From contig MLAA01000010.1 in assembly GCA_001998905.1 (NCBI GenBank), positions 1-64,000 of the forward strand: a DNA stretch of 64,000 bases, written 5' to 3'. How positions within the stretch are numbered: position 1 is the first letter of the stretch; every line of letters starts with the position of its first letter. The notes beneath the pieces were generated by a model, which was not told the DNA's origin, did not search any database, and worked only from the letters and a program-made list of their open reading frames with translations. The position numbers were made by a program, and so were the translations under genes. Below, one piece after another: positions 1-9,628 of the stretch. Origin of the DNA: Rodentibacter caecimuris (GTDB taxonomy: Bacteria > Pseudomonadota > Gammaproteobacteria > Enterobacterales > Pasteurellaceae).

Positions 1-30
1 AGTGGTAAACTATTACCCCTCCCTATAAAC

Positions 31-57
31 AAAATCCCTCTTACATAGAGGGATTTT
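31..57. terminator. Bidirectional hairpin terminator next to infB
   Basis: A perfect 10-bp stem (31-40 with 48-57) closes a 7-base loop. It is followed by a T run on the plus strand and by TTTTG on the minus strand, so it could end infB on the minus strand and a converging gene left of the window. No coding region is visible in positions 1-176 apart from this hairpin and an uptake word at 148-156. Confidence 0.75.
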
Positions 58-176
58 TATACGAAAAGTCTAAATATAAAACTTTATACTGACATCTGAA
101 TTATACAAATCATGTAATACTATATCCTTAAAAGAGGATAAAAACAGACCGCACTTTAATACCTAACGAAATAAAG

Positions 177-2711
177 TTAGATCGTACGCTTCACTTCAAC
201 AACTTCAAAAACTTCAATTTGGTCGCCGACTTTGACATCATTATAGTTTTTCACACCAATACCACATTCCATACCACTACGTACTTCGTTAACATCATCT
301 TTAAAACGACGTAACGATTCAAGTTCACCTTCAAAGATGACCACATTATCACGTAAGACACGAATTGGGTTATTCCGTTTTACCAACCCTTCGGTTACCA
401 TACAGCCGGCGATTGCACCAAATTTCGGATGGCGGAATACATCACGCACTTCTGCCAATCCAATAATTTCCTGCTTAAATTCTGGCTGTAACATACCACT
501 CATAGCTGCTTTGATTTCGTTAAGTAACTCATAGATAATCGAATAATAACGTAAATCAATATTTTCATTTTCAATGATGCGGCGAGCTGAAGCATCAGCG
601 CGGACATTAAACCCAACAACGATCGCATTTGATGCTGCCGCTAAGGTTGCATCTGTCTCAGTAATACCACCAACACCCGATCCAACTACTCTGACTTTAA
701 CTTCATCAGTTGATAATTCATGTAATGCTTGAACAATAGCTTCTACCGAACCTTGAACGTCAGCTTTCACAATTACGTTCAACTCCGCGATATCACCTTC
801 AGCCATATTGGTAAACATATTTTCCAACTTCGCTTTTTGTTGGCGAGCCAATTTGACTTCACGGAATTTACCTTGGCGATACAGAGCCACTTCACGGGCT
901 TTTTTCTCATCACGTACCACAGTTGCTTCATCACCTGCTGCAGGCACGCCAGACAAGCCTAAAACTTCAACCGGAATAGACGGTCCTGCTGACTCAATTT
1001 CTTTACCATTTTCATCACGCATCGCTCGTACACGTCCATATTCAAAGCCGCATAGTACAATATCGCCTTTGTTGAGTGTGCCTGATTGCACCAAAATTGT
1101 CGCAATCGGACCTCGTCCTTTATCAAGATACGACTCAATAACAACACCGCTTGCCATACCTTCTTGTACGGCAGTAAGCTCAAGAACTTCTGATTGCAAC
1201 AAAATTGCATCTAGTAATTCATCTACACCAGTTCCTTTTTTAGCGGAAACATAAACAAATTGGACTTCACCACCGAATTTTTCTGCTACCACATCATGTT
1301 GCAATAGTTCTGTTTCAACACGTTCCGGATTAGCTTCTGGTTTATCAATTTTATTTACAGCCACCACTAATGGCACATTTGCCGCCTTAGCATGTTGAAT
1401 AGCTTCAATAGTTTGCGGCATTACACCATCATCAGCCGCTACAACAAGCACCACAATATCCGTTGCTTTCGCACCACGAGCACGCATTGATGTAAAAGCT
1501 GCGTGTCCTGGCGTATCCAAGAAAGTAATCATCTTACCGTCATCCGTTTCAACGTGGTAAGCACCGATATGTTGGGTAATTCCACCTGCCTCTCCAGCAG
1601 CTACTTTCGCTTTACGAATATAATCAAGCAACGAAGTCTTACCGTGATCAACATGTCCCATAATAGTAACAACCGGCGCACGCTGTACTTTTTCTGCATT
1701 AATATCGCGATCTTCTAATACGGCTTCTTCCAGTTCGTTTTCTTTACGTAAAATAACTTTATGGCCCATTTCTTCAGCGACAAGCTGAGCGGTTTCTTGG
1801 TCAATAACCTGGTTAATCGTTACCATTTCCCCCATTTTCATCATTGTTTTAATGATTTCAGTGGCTTTTACTGCCATTTTATTCGCCAACTCAGCAACAG
1901 TGATAGTCTCGCCAATGATAACATCACGACTAACCGGCGCGGCTGGCTTAGTGAAGCCTTGCTGTAACGCACTACCTTTTTTGCCCGACTTATGTTTACC
2001 TTTAATTTTCAAATCTTTTTGATTACGACGATCCGATTGACGCTCATTCTTACTACCAGACTCTTCATCGCGTCCACCTTTTTTAGTCTTTCCGACCTTA
2101 TTTTTACCGCGACCACGATTTTCATTACGACGCTCCTCTTCATCTTCCGCTTCCAAAGCGTACTTAGAGCTTAAATTATAATCAGAATAATCATCGGCAT
2201 CATTTTGTTCCAAATTTTCTTCCAATTCCGCATAGCGTTTAGCTTCTTCTGCTGCACGACGAGCTTTCTCCTCAGCCTTCTGACGAGCAAGTTCATCTGC
2301 TTTACGACGTAACTCCGCTTCTTCCGCTTTGCGTTTTTCTTTTTCCAAATCAACTGATTTGGATTCAGAATTGACCGCACTTTTTTCTTCTTTTTTAGCG
2401 CTATACGCTATCTCTATCTCTGCTTTCTCTTGTGCGATTCTTTCAGCTTCAATAAGAATCTTTTCTTCCTCTGTTTTTTTAATTGTACTGTCTTTTTCCG
2501 CAACTAATTCTACTTCTTGCTGTGCTTTTAGTTTTTCTGTATCTTCTACTTTTTTCAGCACATCAGTTTTTACAGTACGTTTTTTACGAACCTCAACCTG
2601 TATGGATTTACTCTTTCCCGTTGAAGTCGTTGCATTAACAGTCGTTTTTGTTCTGCGTTGAATACTTAATTTTTTCGGCGCATCAGAATTTTGTTTCACA
2701 TCTTTAGTCAT
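177..2711 (-). CDS. infB: Translation initiation factor IF-2
   Basis: IF-2 is the GTPase that brings initiator tRNA to the 30S subunit and promotes subunit joining. The 844-residue product has an N-terminal IF2 domain starting MTKDVKQ, a long charged linker rich in Lys, Glu and Ala (about residues 60-260), a second IF2_N segment, then the G domain with P-loop GHVDHGKT at about 352-359, DTPGH and NKID, followed by the C-terminal domains that bind fMet-tRNA. The start at 2711 is preferred over an in-frame ATG 21 bases earlier because a strong AAGGAG lies just before it and the downstream start matches the family N-terminus. The AAGGAG overlaps the nusA stop codon, so the two genes are probably translationally coupled. 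An uptake word is embedded in the linker at 2374-2382, where variation is tolerated. Confidence 0.98.
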   Translation of the reverse strand: MTKDVKQNSDAPKKLSIQRRTKTTVNATTSTGKSKSIQVEVRKKRTVKTDVLKKVEDTEKLKAQQEVELVAEKDSTIKKTEEEKILIEAERIAQEKAEIEIAYSAKKEEKSAVNSESKSVDLEKEKRKAEEAELRRKADELARQKAEEKARRAAEEAKRYAELEENLEQNDADDYSDYNLSSKYALEAEDEEERRNENRGRGKNKVGKTKKGGRDEESGSKNERQSDRRNQKDLKIKGKHKSGKKGSALQQGFTKPAAPVSRDVIIGETITVAELANKMAVKATEIIKTMMKMGEMVTINQVIDQETAQLVAEEMGHKVILRKENELEEAVLEDRDINAEKVQRAPVVTIMGHVDHGKTSLLDYIRKAKVAAGEAGGITQHIGAYHVETDDGKMITFLDTPGHAAFTSMRARGAKATDIVVLVVAADDGVMPQTIEAIQHAKAANVPLVVAVNKIDKPEANPERVETELLQHDVVAEKFGGEVQFVYVSAKKGTGVDELLDAILLQSEVLELTAVQEGMASGVVIESYLDKGRGPIATILVQSGTLNKGDIVLCGFEYGRVRAMRDENGKEIESAGPSIPVEVLGLSGVPAAGDEATVVRDEKKAREVALYRQGKFREVKLARQQKAKLENMFTNMAEGDIAELNVIVKADVQGSVEAIVQALHELSTDEVKVRVVGSGVGGITETDATLAAASNAIVVGFNVRADASARRIIENENIDLRYYSIIYELLNEIKAAMSGMLQPEFKQEIIGLAEVRDVFRHPKFGAIAGCMVTEGLVKRNNPIRVLRDNVVIFEGELESLRRFKDDVNEVRSGMECGIGVKNYNDVKVGDQIEVFEVVEVKRTI

Positions 2712-2721
2712 TTCGCTCTCC

Positions 2722-4209
2722 TTACTCTTCATTGAACCAGCAAATATTGCGTGCAGCCATAATTAACTCGGCGGCTTGCTCGGTCGTTAACTCTTCAATA
2801 TCTGCTAAATCGTCTACACCTTGCTCGGCAAGTTCTTCAAGAGTCGTAATTTGTTTTTCCGCTAATTTAAACGCAATATGACGATTTATACCTTCTAAAT
2901 TGAGTAGGCGTTCTTCAATATTTGCTTCTTTTAGCACTTTTTCTTCTGCTAACGCAGCAGCCGTAATGGCATCTTTTGCTCTAGTTTGTAATTCTTCTAC
3001 CAGATCTTCATCTTCCAATCCGTCAATCGCTGTTAATTCACTCATTGGCACATAAGCTAATTCTTCCAGATTGGTAAACCCCTCCTCCACTAGAATTTGC
3101 GCAAACTCTTCATCAATGCCTAAAGTTTCAATAAATAGGTTCAATACTTTCTTATCTTCAGCTTGATGCTTTTGGTTTAGCTCATCAGTTGTCATTACAT
3201 TTAAGGCCCAACCGGTTAACTGAGTTGCTAAGCGAACATTTTGACCGTTACGCCCAATAGCTTGAGCCAAATTTTCCGCTTCAACCGCAATATCCATAGA
3301 ATGTGTATCTTCATCAACGATAATTGAACTGACATCAACCGGAGCCATCGCATTAATAACAAACTGTGCTGGATTATCATCCCATAAGACAATGTCAATA
3401 CGTTCACTGCCCAATTCATTTGTAATCGCTTGGACACGAGAACCTCGCATTCCAACACAAGCCCCAACAGGATCAATCCGTTTATCGTGGCTTTTTACTG
3501 CAATTTTTGCTCTTAGCCCAGGATCACGTGCTGCACCTTTAATTTCAATTGTTTCTTCGCCAATTTCCGGTACTTCAAGGCGAAATAATTCAATTAACAT
3601 CTCAGGTTTTGCACGAGTCATAAATAGCTGAGTATTTTTACTTTCAGGGACAACTTTATACAATACTCCACGAACACGATCGCCCGGACGGAAATTTTCA
3701 CGAGGCATCATATCCTCACGCAAAATTACAGCTTCCGCTTTTTGTCCTAAATCAACAATAATGCTATCTCGGCTGACTTTTTTTACTGTTCCCGTTACAA
3801 TTTTACCTTCTTCGGAACGGAACTGTTCTACAACTTTCGCTCGCTCTGCTTCCCGAATTTTAGTGCTAATAACCTGGCGCGCCGTTTGCATTGCGATACG
3901 ATCAAATGCAATAGAGTCTATTTGATCTTCAATATATTCGCCGATTTGCACTTCCGGATTTTCAAATTGTGCTGCCTCAAGAGTAATTTCTTTGGTCGGT
4001 ATTTTCACTTCTTCAACGATCAACCAACGACGGAAAGTATCAAACTCTCCGGATTTAGGATTAATCACAACTCGAATATCAACGTCATAATCGTATTTCT
4101 TCTTTGTTGAAAGCGCTATTGCACTTTCCAATGCTTCAAAAATCTTTTCACGCGGCAATAACTTTTCATTTGAAACCGCTTCTGCTGCTAATAAAATTTC
4201 TTTACTCAT
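2722..4209 (-). CDS. nusA: Transcription termination/antitermination protein NusA
   Basis: NusA binds RNA polymerase and nascent RNA and modulates pausing, termination and antitermination. The 495-residue protein shows the N-terminal polymerase-binding domain ([16 protein letters not shown]), an S1 domain (about 135-200), two KH domains (about 230-350) and two acidic C-terminal helix-hairpin-helix repeats (from about 365), the layout of gamma-proteobacterial NusA. The ATG at 4209 is chosen over one six bases upstream because AGGA is then about 9 bases away and the protein begins as in relatives. It sits between rimP (18-bp gap) and infB (10-bp gap) in the conserved rimP-nusA-infB operon. Confidence 0.98.
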   Translation of the reverse strand: MSKEILLAAEAVSNEKLLPREKIFEALESAIALSTKKKYDYDVDIRVVINPKSGEFDTFRRWLIVEEVKIPTKEITLEAAQFENPEVQIGEYIEDQIDSIAFDRIAMQTARQVISTKIREAERAKVVEQFRSEEGKIVTGTVKKVSRDSIIVDLGQKAEAVILREDMMPRENFRPGDRVRGVLYKVVPESKNTQLFMTRAKPEMLIELFRLEVPEIGEETIEIKGAARDPGLRAKIAVKSHDKRIDPVGACVGMRGSRVQAITNELGSERIDIVLWDDNPAQFVINAMAPVDVSSIIVDEDTHSMDIAVEAENLAQAIGRNGQNVRLATQLTGWALNVMTTDELNQKHQAEDKKVLNLFIETLGIDEEFAQILVEEGFTNLEELAYVPMSELTAIDGLEDEDLVEELQTRAKDAITAAALAEEKVLKEANIEERLLNLEGINRHIAFKLAEKQITTLEELAEQGVDDLADIEELTTEQAAELIMAARNICWFNEE

Positions 4210-4227
4210 TTTCATTTATCCTATTGA

Positions 4228-4683
4228 TTAAAATTTTGGAATTATGTTGCTCTTCTGAATATTGCCAAATACAAAAGCTTGCTCTTGTCCGTCAACAATT
4301 AAGATCACCATATCATTATCGATTCTTTCCAACTTTCCTTGCCATTTTCGTCTGTCTTGAACAGGAATTCGTAAATGTACAACAATATCTTGTCCAATAA
4401 AGCGCGGATATTGTTTAAGTGTAAATAACGGACGATCTAATCCCGGTGAAGAAACCTCAAGGTTATATTTATCCGTAATAGGATCCTCTACATCTAAAAT
4501 TGCACTAACCTGACGGCTGACATCGGCACAATCATCAACGGTAACCCCATTTTCTTTATCAATAAATAAACGAACTGTTAGATAACGTCCCATTCTCTGA
4601 CATTCTATCCCCCAAAGCTCGCAACCTAAATCTTCTACCGCACCTTGTAATAATTCTTGTAGAGTTTGTTCTAATGATGCCAA
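4228..4683 (-). CDS. rimP: Ribosome maturation factor RimP
   Basis: RimP (formerly YhbC) assists maturation of the 30S subunit. The 151-residue product has the N-terminal alpha/beta domain with the [10 protein letters not shown] segment and the [12 protein letters not shown] signature, followed by the Sm-like C-terminal domain. Its length is normal for the family. It is the first protein gene of the rimP-nusA-infB operon and lies downstream of tRNA-fMet, from which it is separated by two terminator-like hairpins. Some transcription must therefore read through from the tRNA promoter or start in the 4684-4740 interval, where I see no clear promoter. Confidence 0.96.
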   Translation of the reverse strand: MASLEQTLQELLQGAVEDLGCELWGIECQRMGRYLTVRLFIDKENGVTVDDCADVSRQVSAILDVEDPITDKYNLEVSSPGLDRPLFTLKQYPRFIGQDIVVHLRIPVQDRRKWQGKLERIDNDMVILIVDGQEQAFVFGNIQKSNIIPKF

Positions 4684-4751
4684 TTTAATTTCCCCTATAT
4701 TTATCTACAGCTCAAAATTACCACATATCGATAAATTTGAGCCATAAAAAA

Positions 4752-4780
4752 GGGCTAGGTTTTACACAAAACCTAAGCCC
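4752..4780 (-). terminator. Second terminator hairpin downstream of tRNA-fMet
   Basis: A 12-bp stem with one bulged base (4752-4763 with 4768-4780) is followed, on the minus strand, by a run of six or seven T residues. It lies between the tRNA gene and rimP. Confidence 0.75.
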
Positions 4781-4805
4781 AGTCAAAAATTTCTTATATA
4801 AAAAA

Positions 4806-4820
4806 ACCCCAAATCGGGGT
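4806..4820 (-). terminator. Terminator of tRNA-fMet
   Basis: A compact GC-rich stem ACCCC/GGGGT with a 5-base loop is followed by seven T residues on the minus strand, 18 bases after the tRNA 3' end. Together with the second hairpin at 4752-4780 it forms a tandem terminator that should insulate rimP-nusA-infB from strong tRNA transcription. Confidence 0.85.
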
Positions 4821-4837
4821 CCCTTACTGAACTTTAT

Positions 4838-4914
<77 letters not shown>

Positions 4915-4931
4915 TCCGAAATACCTGGCGT

Positions 4932-4959
4932 ATTATAGCGATTTAAAAAGCAAGATCAA
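4932..4959 (-). promoter_or_regulatory. Sigma-70 promoter of tRNA-fMet
   Basis: On the minus strand a -35 TTGATC (4954-4959) and a perfect -10 TATAAT (4932-4937) are separated by 16 bp. The first base of the tRNA is 17 bases past the -10, and the discriminator is GC-containing as in stable RNA promoters. Confidence 0.8.
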
Positions 4960-4976
4960 GTTTTTATTTTACTTTA

Positions 4977-5111
4977 TTAAAAACTTATTCCCGAACCAAT
5001 CCCTATTCTCCCCCCTACACCGTCGGAGCCACCTCCAACGCCAATACCGCCCCCGAAACTACAGCCAGAAATGACCGCACTTAACACTAAAATAAGAACT
5101 AATTTGTTCAT
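4977..5111 (-). CDS. Small glycine-rich lipoprotein, 44 residues
   Basis: This short reading frame encodes a 44-residue protein: MNKL start, a hydrophobic signal segment, lipobox VISGC with Cys17, then a tail almost made of Gly with Val, Ile and Ser. AAGGG precedes the ATG. The Cys would be lipidated and the mature peptide of about 28 residues anchored in a membrane. An uptake word (5074-5082) lies inside the signal-peptide codons and supplies residues Ser-Ala-Val. It ends 62 bases before the tRNA-fMet promoter region and is read in the same direction. I believe similar tiny lipoproteins exist in other Pasteurellaceae, but function is unknown to me. Confidence 0.8.
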   Translation of the reverse strand: MNKLVLILVLSAVISGCSFGGGIGVGGGSDGVGGRIGIGSGISF

Positions 5112-5197
5112 AATCCCTTCTACTCCATTCATCCTACCTCATGAAAGGTGAATTATTCTACTTTACTCAAGGGTTGAGTACAATGCATCAATCTCTG

Positions 5198-5674
5198 CTA
5201 AATAATTTTTGTATTGTCGCTATCCTTCATTCCACCAAAAAAATCTACTATTTTTTGGAGATCTTCGGAAGATTCTATATGTACTAATAAACGTCTACCA
5301 CTTTTCAAATCAATAACTAGAATTTGTTCTTCGGCTAAATTAATTTGTTCAATCGCTGTATAAAGAAAATAAATATTACCGTAGAAAAAACCATACTGTT
5401 TAAGCAATAAAACAGGAGAACGGAGAAAACCACCATAAACAGTTAACGCGATCAAGGTTGCTAATAAAAATACAGTTTGGAAAGAAACTACTTTTTGTGT
5501 ATAAAAAATCAACAGCACCAATAAGCCGATAAAAATTACAGCATCTATTTTTGCTTGTTTTTTTAACCGCACTTTTAACTTATTTTGTCCTTTAATCCGA
5601 TACATACCAAACTGGTCATAAAATAAATAAAGGAAGAATAAACTAATTATAATAAATAATAGTATATTAACCAT
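5198..5674 (-). CDS. yobD: UPF0266 (YobD-like) inner-membrane protein
   Basis: The 158-residue protein has an N-terminal transmembrane helix (residues 3-20), two more hydrophobic segments around 45-60 and 65-85, and a soluble C-terminal part, as in UPF0266/DUF986. In E. coli yobD also follows manXYZ. Its biochemical role is unknown. No good ribosome binding site precedes the ATG, and a terminator hairpin (5691-5714) lies directly before it, so expression is probably low and depends on read-through from manZ. Confidence 0.85.
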   Translation of the reverse strand: MVNILLFIIISLFFLYLFYDQFGMYRIKGQNKLKVRLKKQAKIDAVIFIGLLVLLIFYTQKVVSFQTVFLLATLIALTVYGGFLRSPVLLLKQYGFFYGNIYFLYTAIEQINLAEEQILVIDLKSGRRLLVHIESSEDLQKIVDFFGGMKDSDNTKII

Positions 5675-5690
5675 AATAATAGGAAAATAA

Positions 5691-5714
5691 AAAGCACGGA
5701 CAACTCCGTGCTTT
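5691..5714 (-). terminator. Terminator between manZ and yobD
   Basis: A perfect 10-bp stem with a 4-base loop is followed on the minus strand by a T-rich tract. It starts 6 bases after the manZ stop codon and should end most manXYZ transcripts before yobD. Confidence 0.8.
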
Positions 5715-5719
5715 ATTAA

Positions 5720-6556
5720 TTAGGCTAGAAAATTAAACTGGGCCCCTAAAATACCGATAACAAAAAATCCTAGGATAATCCAAAGTGCATTAACCCGATT
5801 ACGCAATAACCACATACAACCAAAGGTCAACAATAGCGGTAGTAATCCCGGCATCAAACTATCTAAAATAGATTGAAGTGTTTCGATTTTCTTTGTGCCG
5901 TCTTGCATGGTAATTTCGGATACTTTTAAAGGTACGTTAATGCTCGTCCATTTTTGAACAAGCGCCCCCATAATAAACAAACCGAGAATGGATGCACCTT
6001 CGGTTAATTTTTGTAATAAGCCGCCGCTCATATCACTTACTATATCCAGCCCTTTTTTATAGCCGTAAGTAACACCGAAATATCGAGTAGCAAGACGAAC
6101 AAGATTAAATAACAAGAAAAACAGAATCGGTCCTAAAATATCTCCATTTATTGCAAGATTCGCACCTAGTGCAGCAAAGACCGGGCGTGCTGTTCCCCAA
6201 TAAATCGGATCACCAACACCAGCCAAAGGGCCCATTAGACCAACTTTGATACCGTTAATCGCCGAATCATCAATTTCCTTACCATTTGCCCGTTGTTCTT
6301 CCATTGCAATTGTTACCCCCAGTACTGGTGCAGCAACGAAAGGTTGAGTATTAAAAAATTCAAGGTGCCGTTTGACCGCACTTTTGCGTTCTTCTGAATT
6401 CGGATCTGGGTATAACCGTTTGATAACGGGAACCATAGAGTAGGCAAATCCTAGCCCTTGCATACGCTCAAAGTTCCAAGAACCTTGGAAAATATTAGAA
6501 CGAAGAACGACGGCATTTAAATCACTTTGTGTTACTTTTTTCATTTCTGTTGTCAT
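5720..6556 (-). CDS. manZ: PTS mannose-family IID membrane subunit
   Basis: This is the IID component of the mannose-type sugar phosphotransferase system, which forms the transport channel with IIC. The 278-residue product begins with the soluble N-terminal helices (NIFQGSWNFERMQGLGFAYSM region), carries the family signature around GVGDPIYWGTARPV near residue 110, and ends with hydrophobic helices. It follows manY by 15 bp in a manX-manY-manZ operon. The likely substrate range is mannose, glucosamine and glucose, by homology only. Confidence 0.96.
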   Translation of the reverse strand: MTTEMKKVTQSDLNAVVLRSNIFQGSWNFERMQGLGFAYSMVPVIKRLYPDPNSEERKSAVKRHLEFFNTQPFVAAPVLGVTIAMEEQRANGKEIDDSAINGIKVGLMGPLAGVGDPIYWGTARPVFAALGANLAINGDILGPILFFLLFNLVRLATRYFGVTYGYKKGLDIVSDMSGGLLQKLTEGASILGLFIMGALVQKWTSINVPLKVSEITMQDGTKKIETLQSILDSLMPGLLPLLLTFGCMWLLRNRVNALWIILGFFVIGILGAQFNFLA

Positions 6557-6571
6557 AATATCTATTCCCTG

Positions 6572-7369
6572 TTAATCCAATCTGTTATCAAGATCATTAT
6601 TTGCCGCAACTTGCACTACTTGTTTACTTTGGTTGTATTTAGGGTGAAGTTGAATATAAATTACCGCCATAATTCCACCTAACACACCTAATGCAACAAG
6701 GTTAAAATCGGTAAATGCCGCAACTACAAAACCTGCATAGAAGAAAGGCATTATATGTCCTGCACGCATCATATTGATAACCATTGCATAGCCGACTATA
6801 GCAATAAAACCACCTGCGATTTTTAATCCAGTTGTTACTACTACTGGAATAGAATTTAACATTAATTGCACTTCATCTGTTGCAGCCGTTAATGCGACTA
6901 GAAGTGCCGGAATCGCAATTCTCATTGCCTGTAACAATAAGGCCGAACAATGTAACCAGTCAATACGACTTAGATTTCCATCTTGAATGGATTTATCCGC
7001 CACATGTTGGAAGCCGACAGTTATCGCACGCACTACATAAGTCAATACTTGACCTGCAGCGGCTAGTGGAATTGCAATAGCAATACCTGTGCTAATACTT
7101 TGTTTACCAACAATAACTAAAATAGTTGAAACGACAGAAGCTAAAGCGGCATCTGGTGCTAAAGCAGCGCCGATATTCATCCAGCCTAACGCTAAAAGTT
7201 CTAATGCTCCACCGACTTTAATTCCTGTGGTAATATCACCTAATACAAGTCCAATTAATGTACAAGCGATTAATGGACGATGAGTTTGCCACTCATCAAG
7301 AATTGATCCCATCCCCGAAATACAAGCGACGAGGAAAACTAAAAGAATTTGGATTGTTGTAATTTCCAT
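6572..7369 (-). CDS. manY: PTS mannose-family IIC membrane subunit
   Basis: The 265-residue, highly hydrophobic protein is the IIC permease subunit of the mannose PTS. The N-terminal segment MEITTIQILLVFLVACISGM and the GLVLGDITTGIKVGGALELL stretch are typical of EIIC-Man. It lies 10 bp after manX and 15 bp before manZ, so the three are one transcription unit. Confidence 0.97.
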   Translation of the reverse strand: MEITTIQILLVFLVACISGMGSILDEWQTHRPLIACTLIGLVLGDITTGIKVGGALELLALGWMNIGAALAPDAALASVVSTILVIVGKQSISTGIAIAIPLAAAGQVLTYVVRAITVGFQHVADKSIQDGNLSRIDWLHCSALLLQAMRIAIPALLVALTAATDEVQLMLNSIPVVVTTGLKIAGGFIAIVGYAMVINMMRAGHIMPFFYAGFVVAAFTDFNLVALGVLGGIMAVIYIQLHPKYNQSKQVVQVAANNDLDNRLD

Positions 7370-7379
7370 CGTAATATCC

Positions 7380-8348
7380 TTAGATTAAATTATTTTTCTT
7401 AAGTAAATCCATCATATGCTGGCGACTGTCATTAGATACTTTACGCACATCAAGTTCAATACCCATTGCATTAATTGTTTTGAAAGCTTCAATATCCTTA
7501 TCATCAACCGCAACAGCACTGGTAATCATCTTTTTCCCCTCCCGATATGCCATTCCTCCAATATTAATAGATTTCATATCGACACCGGCTTCCAATAATT
7601 TCAATACATCCGTCGGATTGGTAAATAACAACATCACACGATCATTTGCATATTCAGGATTATTATAAACACGCACCATCTTATCCACATTAACAACATG
7701 CGCCGTTACACCCGGAGGAGCAACACTTTTTAACATAGTCGAACGGACGGAATCCTTCGCGACATCATCATTGACAACAATGATACGGTTAACTTTACTT
7801 TCTTTCGTCCAACGCGTAGCCACTTGACCGTGAATCAAACGATCATCAATACGCGCTAAACCAATCGTCATATTGCCTTCAGCGTTTTGAATTGCCACCT
7901 GTGGCACAGCTTCAACTTGGCTAGGAGCAGCCTGTTGTGGCTCAGGTTCATCATAACGCAATGCACGAACACCAGTACGACCGGTTTCTAATGCAATCGC
8001 TACTAGCTCTTGTAAACTAGGATTATCATCACGTGCCATAAATGTTTCAACTAACATTGGCACGTTCACTCCAGTTACAATATCCATATTGTCTTTGCCT
8101 TCAGATACTCGATTTGCTGCATTAAACGGACTACCACCCCAAGTATCAACTAGAAATAACACTTGCTCACAATGCGCTAATTCATTCGATAATTTGGCTT
8201 GATATTTGCCCATAATCGTTTCGGCATTTTCACCGGGAACAAAGTCAATAGTAGCCACATTGTCTTGTTCACCGATCAACATTTCGGTGGTTTTGAGCAG
8301 CTGTTCGGCTGCTACACCGTGTGTTGCTATAATAATAGCAATGGACAT
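7380..8348 (-). CDS. manX: PTS mannose-family IIAB phosphotransfer protein
   Basis: The 322-residue cytoplasmic protein carries a IIA domain with phosphorylated His10 (IIATHG), a Pro/Gln/Ala-rich linker (about 133-157) and a IIB domain with phosphorylated His173 in DDRLIHGQ. It passes phosphate from HPr to the incoming sugar at ManYZ. It is the first gene of manXYZ and has a strong AGGAGG before its ATG. The length agrees with E. coli ManX. Confidence 0.97.
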   Translation of the reverse strand: MSIAIIIATHGVAAEQLLKTTEMLIGEQDNVATIDFVPGENAETIMGKYQAKLSNELAHCEQVLFLVDTWGGSPFNAANRVSEGKDNMDIVTGVNVPMLVETFMARDDNPSLQELVAIALETGRTGVRALRYDEPEPQQAAPSQVEAVPQVAIQNAEGNMTIGLARIDDRLIHGQVATRWTKESKVNRIIVVNDDVAKDSVRSTMLKSVAPPGVTAHVVNVDKMVRVYNNPEYANDRVMLLFTNPTDVLKLLEAGVDMKSINIGGMAYREGKKMITSAVAVDDKDIEAFKTINAMGIELDVRKVSNDSRQHMMDLLKKNNLI

Positions 8349-8415
8349 TTTGTCCTCCTAAGTCAAGATAAAAATCCAACGAATTGTACAGTTAAATTGA
8401 AAAATTAAAAGTGAA

Positions 8416-8455
8416 AATATACTCTTATCGGCATTTATTTGTGATACGAATCAAT
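8416..8455 (-). promoter_or_regulatory. Possible CRP-dependent promoter of manXYZ
   Basis: On the minus strand a half-conserved CRP-like site (8440-8455, ATTGA-N6-TCACA) lies upstream of a -10-like TATATT (8416-8421). The spacing puts the site about 38-41 bases before a start near 8406-8409, close to a class II arrangement. Only one CRP half-site is perfect. The remaining 242-bp interval between the repressor gene and manX holds nothing else I can identify. Confidence 0.35.
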
Positions 8456-8590
8456 TTTTTGAGAGATTTAAAACAATTTCTGTATGATCTGCGATAATCA
8501 AAAGAGGAAAATTCGATTAAATCTATTTAATGTAGAAGGAGAATATAAAAGGATTCCCTAAAAAAATAACGACTGCAAAATATCAAAAAA

Positions 8591-9535
8591 TTATTCAACT
8601 AATCGACAATCTAAACAATGATGTTGAACAGATTGGTTTTCCCATAATGCAAAAAGTTGTGTTACCGCGATTTTACCCGCTTCCTTAAAACCAAGATCAA
8701 CACTCAATATATTAGGAAAAAGAAAACGTAACATTGGATTATTACCTATTCCGCAAACTTGAATATGGCGTAATTGGTATTCATGCAAATATCTTACGAC
8801 ACCGATTGCTTGAGTATCTGTAGCACATAATACTGCAGAAACATCATCAGAAATGACCGCACTTATATTCTGGTAAGCCCAATCGTAGCCTAATTCACCT
8901 TGAACAGAACAAACTGTTAATTGATGTTGACGACAAAAGTTTAAGTACGCCTGATGACGCAAATAACCAGTCGTATAATCTTGATCTTGCACACCGAGAT
9001 AAGAAATATGTCGATGATGTTTCTGATAAAGATACTCCATCAGCAACACTACTGCTTTACTATCATTATAATAAACAGACGAAAATGCAGAATAATGTTT
9101 AGCAATTACGACGATTTTATGCTGCCAATCCTGTAACAAAGTTTCATCTAATCCACTGAAAGCAAACAAAATAACAGCATCAACAGAGCGCTGAGCAAAA
9201 AAATCCAGGTGTTCTTTAACTAATCCAGACTGAAACTGACTTTCCACAATAATAGGTTCGCAACATTCTGCGTAAAGTAAAGGGAGCATTGCAGTTAAGA
9301 CTTGATTTTCTGCAGTAGAAGAGAGACGAGAAACAATAATACCAATAGAACGATTTGCTATTCCACGCAAAGCACGAGCCGACTTTGACGGTTGAAACCC
9401 GTAGTTCATAATAATCTTCTCGACCTTTTGCCGTGTTTTCTTACCAACTAAAGGGTCATTATTTAGTACCCGTGATACTGTTGACTTACTGACCCCACTT
9501 AATAGTGCAATATCTTTAATTGTGAGTTTTGTCAT
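8591..9535 (-). CDS. treR: LacI-family repressor, TreR-like
   Basis: The 314-residue protein has the LacI helix-turn-helix and hinge (TIKDIALLSGVSKSTVSRVLNN, then FQPSKSARALRG), followed by a periplasmic-binding-like effector domain. Length and many blocks (MLPLLYAE, VESQFQ, ISYLGV, CATDTQAIG) resemble E. coli TreR, repressor of trehalose-6-phosphate metabolism. No treB or treC lies in the window; instead manXYZ follows in the same direction 242 bp downstream. It could act on a distant tre operon or on the adjacent PTS. The TreR assignment is fairly secure at family level, but the target genes are inferred. Confidence 0.8.
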   Translation of the reverse strand: MTKLTIKDIALLSGVSKSTVSRVLNNDPLVGKKTRQKVEKIIMNYGFQPSKSARALRGIANRSIGIIVSRLSSTAENQVLTAMLPLLYAECCEPIIVESQFQSGLVKEHLDFFAQRSVDAVILFAFSGLDETLLQDWQHKIVVIAKHYSAFSSVYYNDSKAVVLLMEYLYQKHHRHISYLGVQDQDYTTGYLRHQAYLNFCRQHQLTVCSVQGELGYDWAYQNISAVISDDVSAVLCATDTQAIGVVRYLHEYQLRHIQVCGIGNNPMLRFLFPNILSVDLGFKEAGKIAVTQLFALWENQSVQHHCLDCRLVE

Positions 9536-9558
9536 TTTTTAAATTTTTAATGAAAATA

Positions 9559-9583
9559 AAAGCGAACCTGAATGGCTCGCTTT
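9559..9583 (-). terminator. Terminator of the SlyB-like lipoprotein gene
   Basis: A 7-bp stem (9559-9565 with 9577-9583), extendable across one mismatch, is followed on the minus strand by TTTTATTTT. It sits between the lipoprotein gene and treR. Confidence 0.75.
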
Positions 9584-9628
9584 GATATGAAAATATAATA
9601 AGGTATTAATTAAAATGATTATGCTAAA

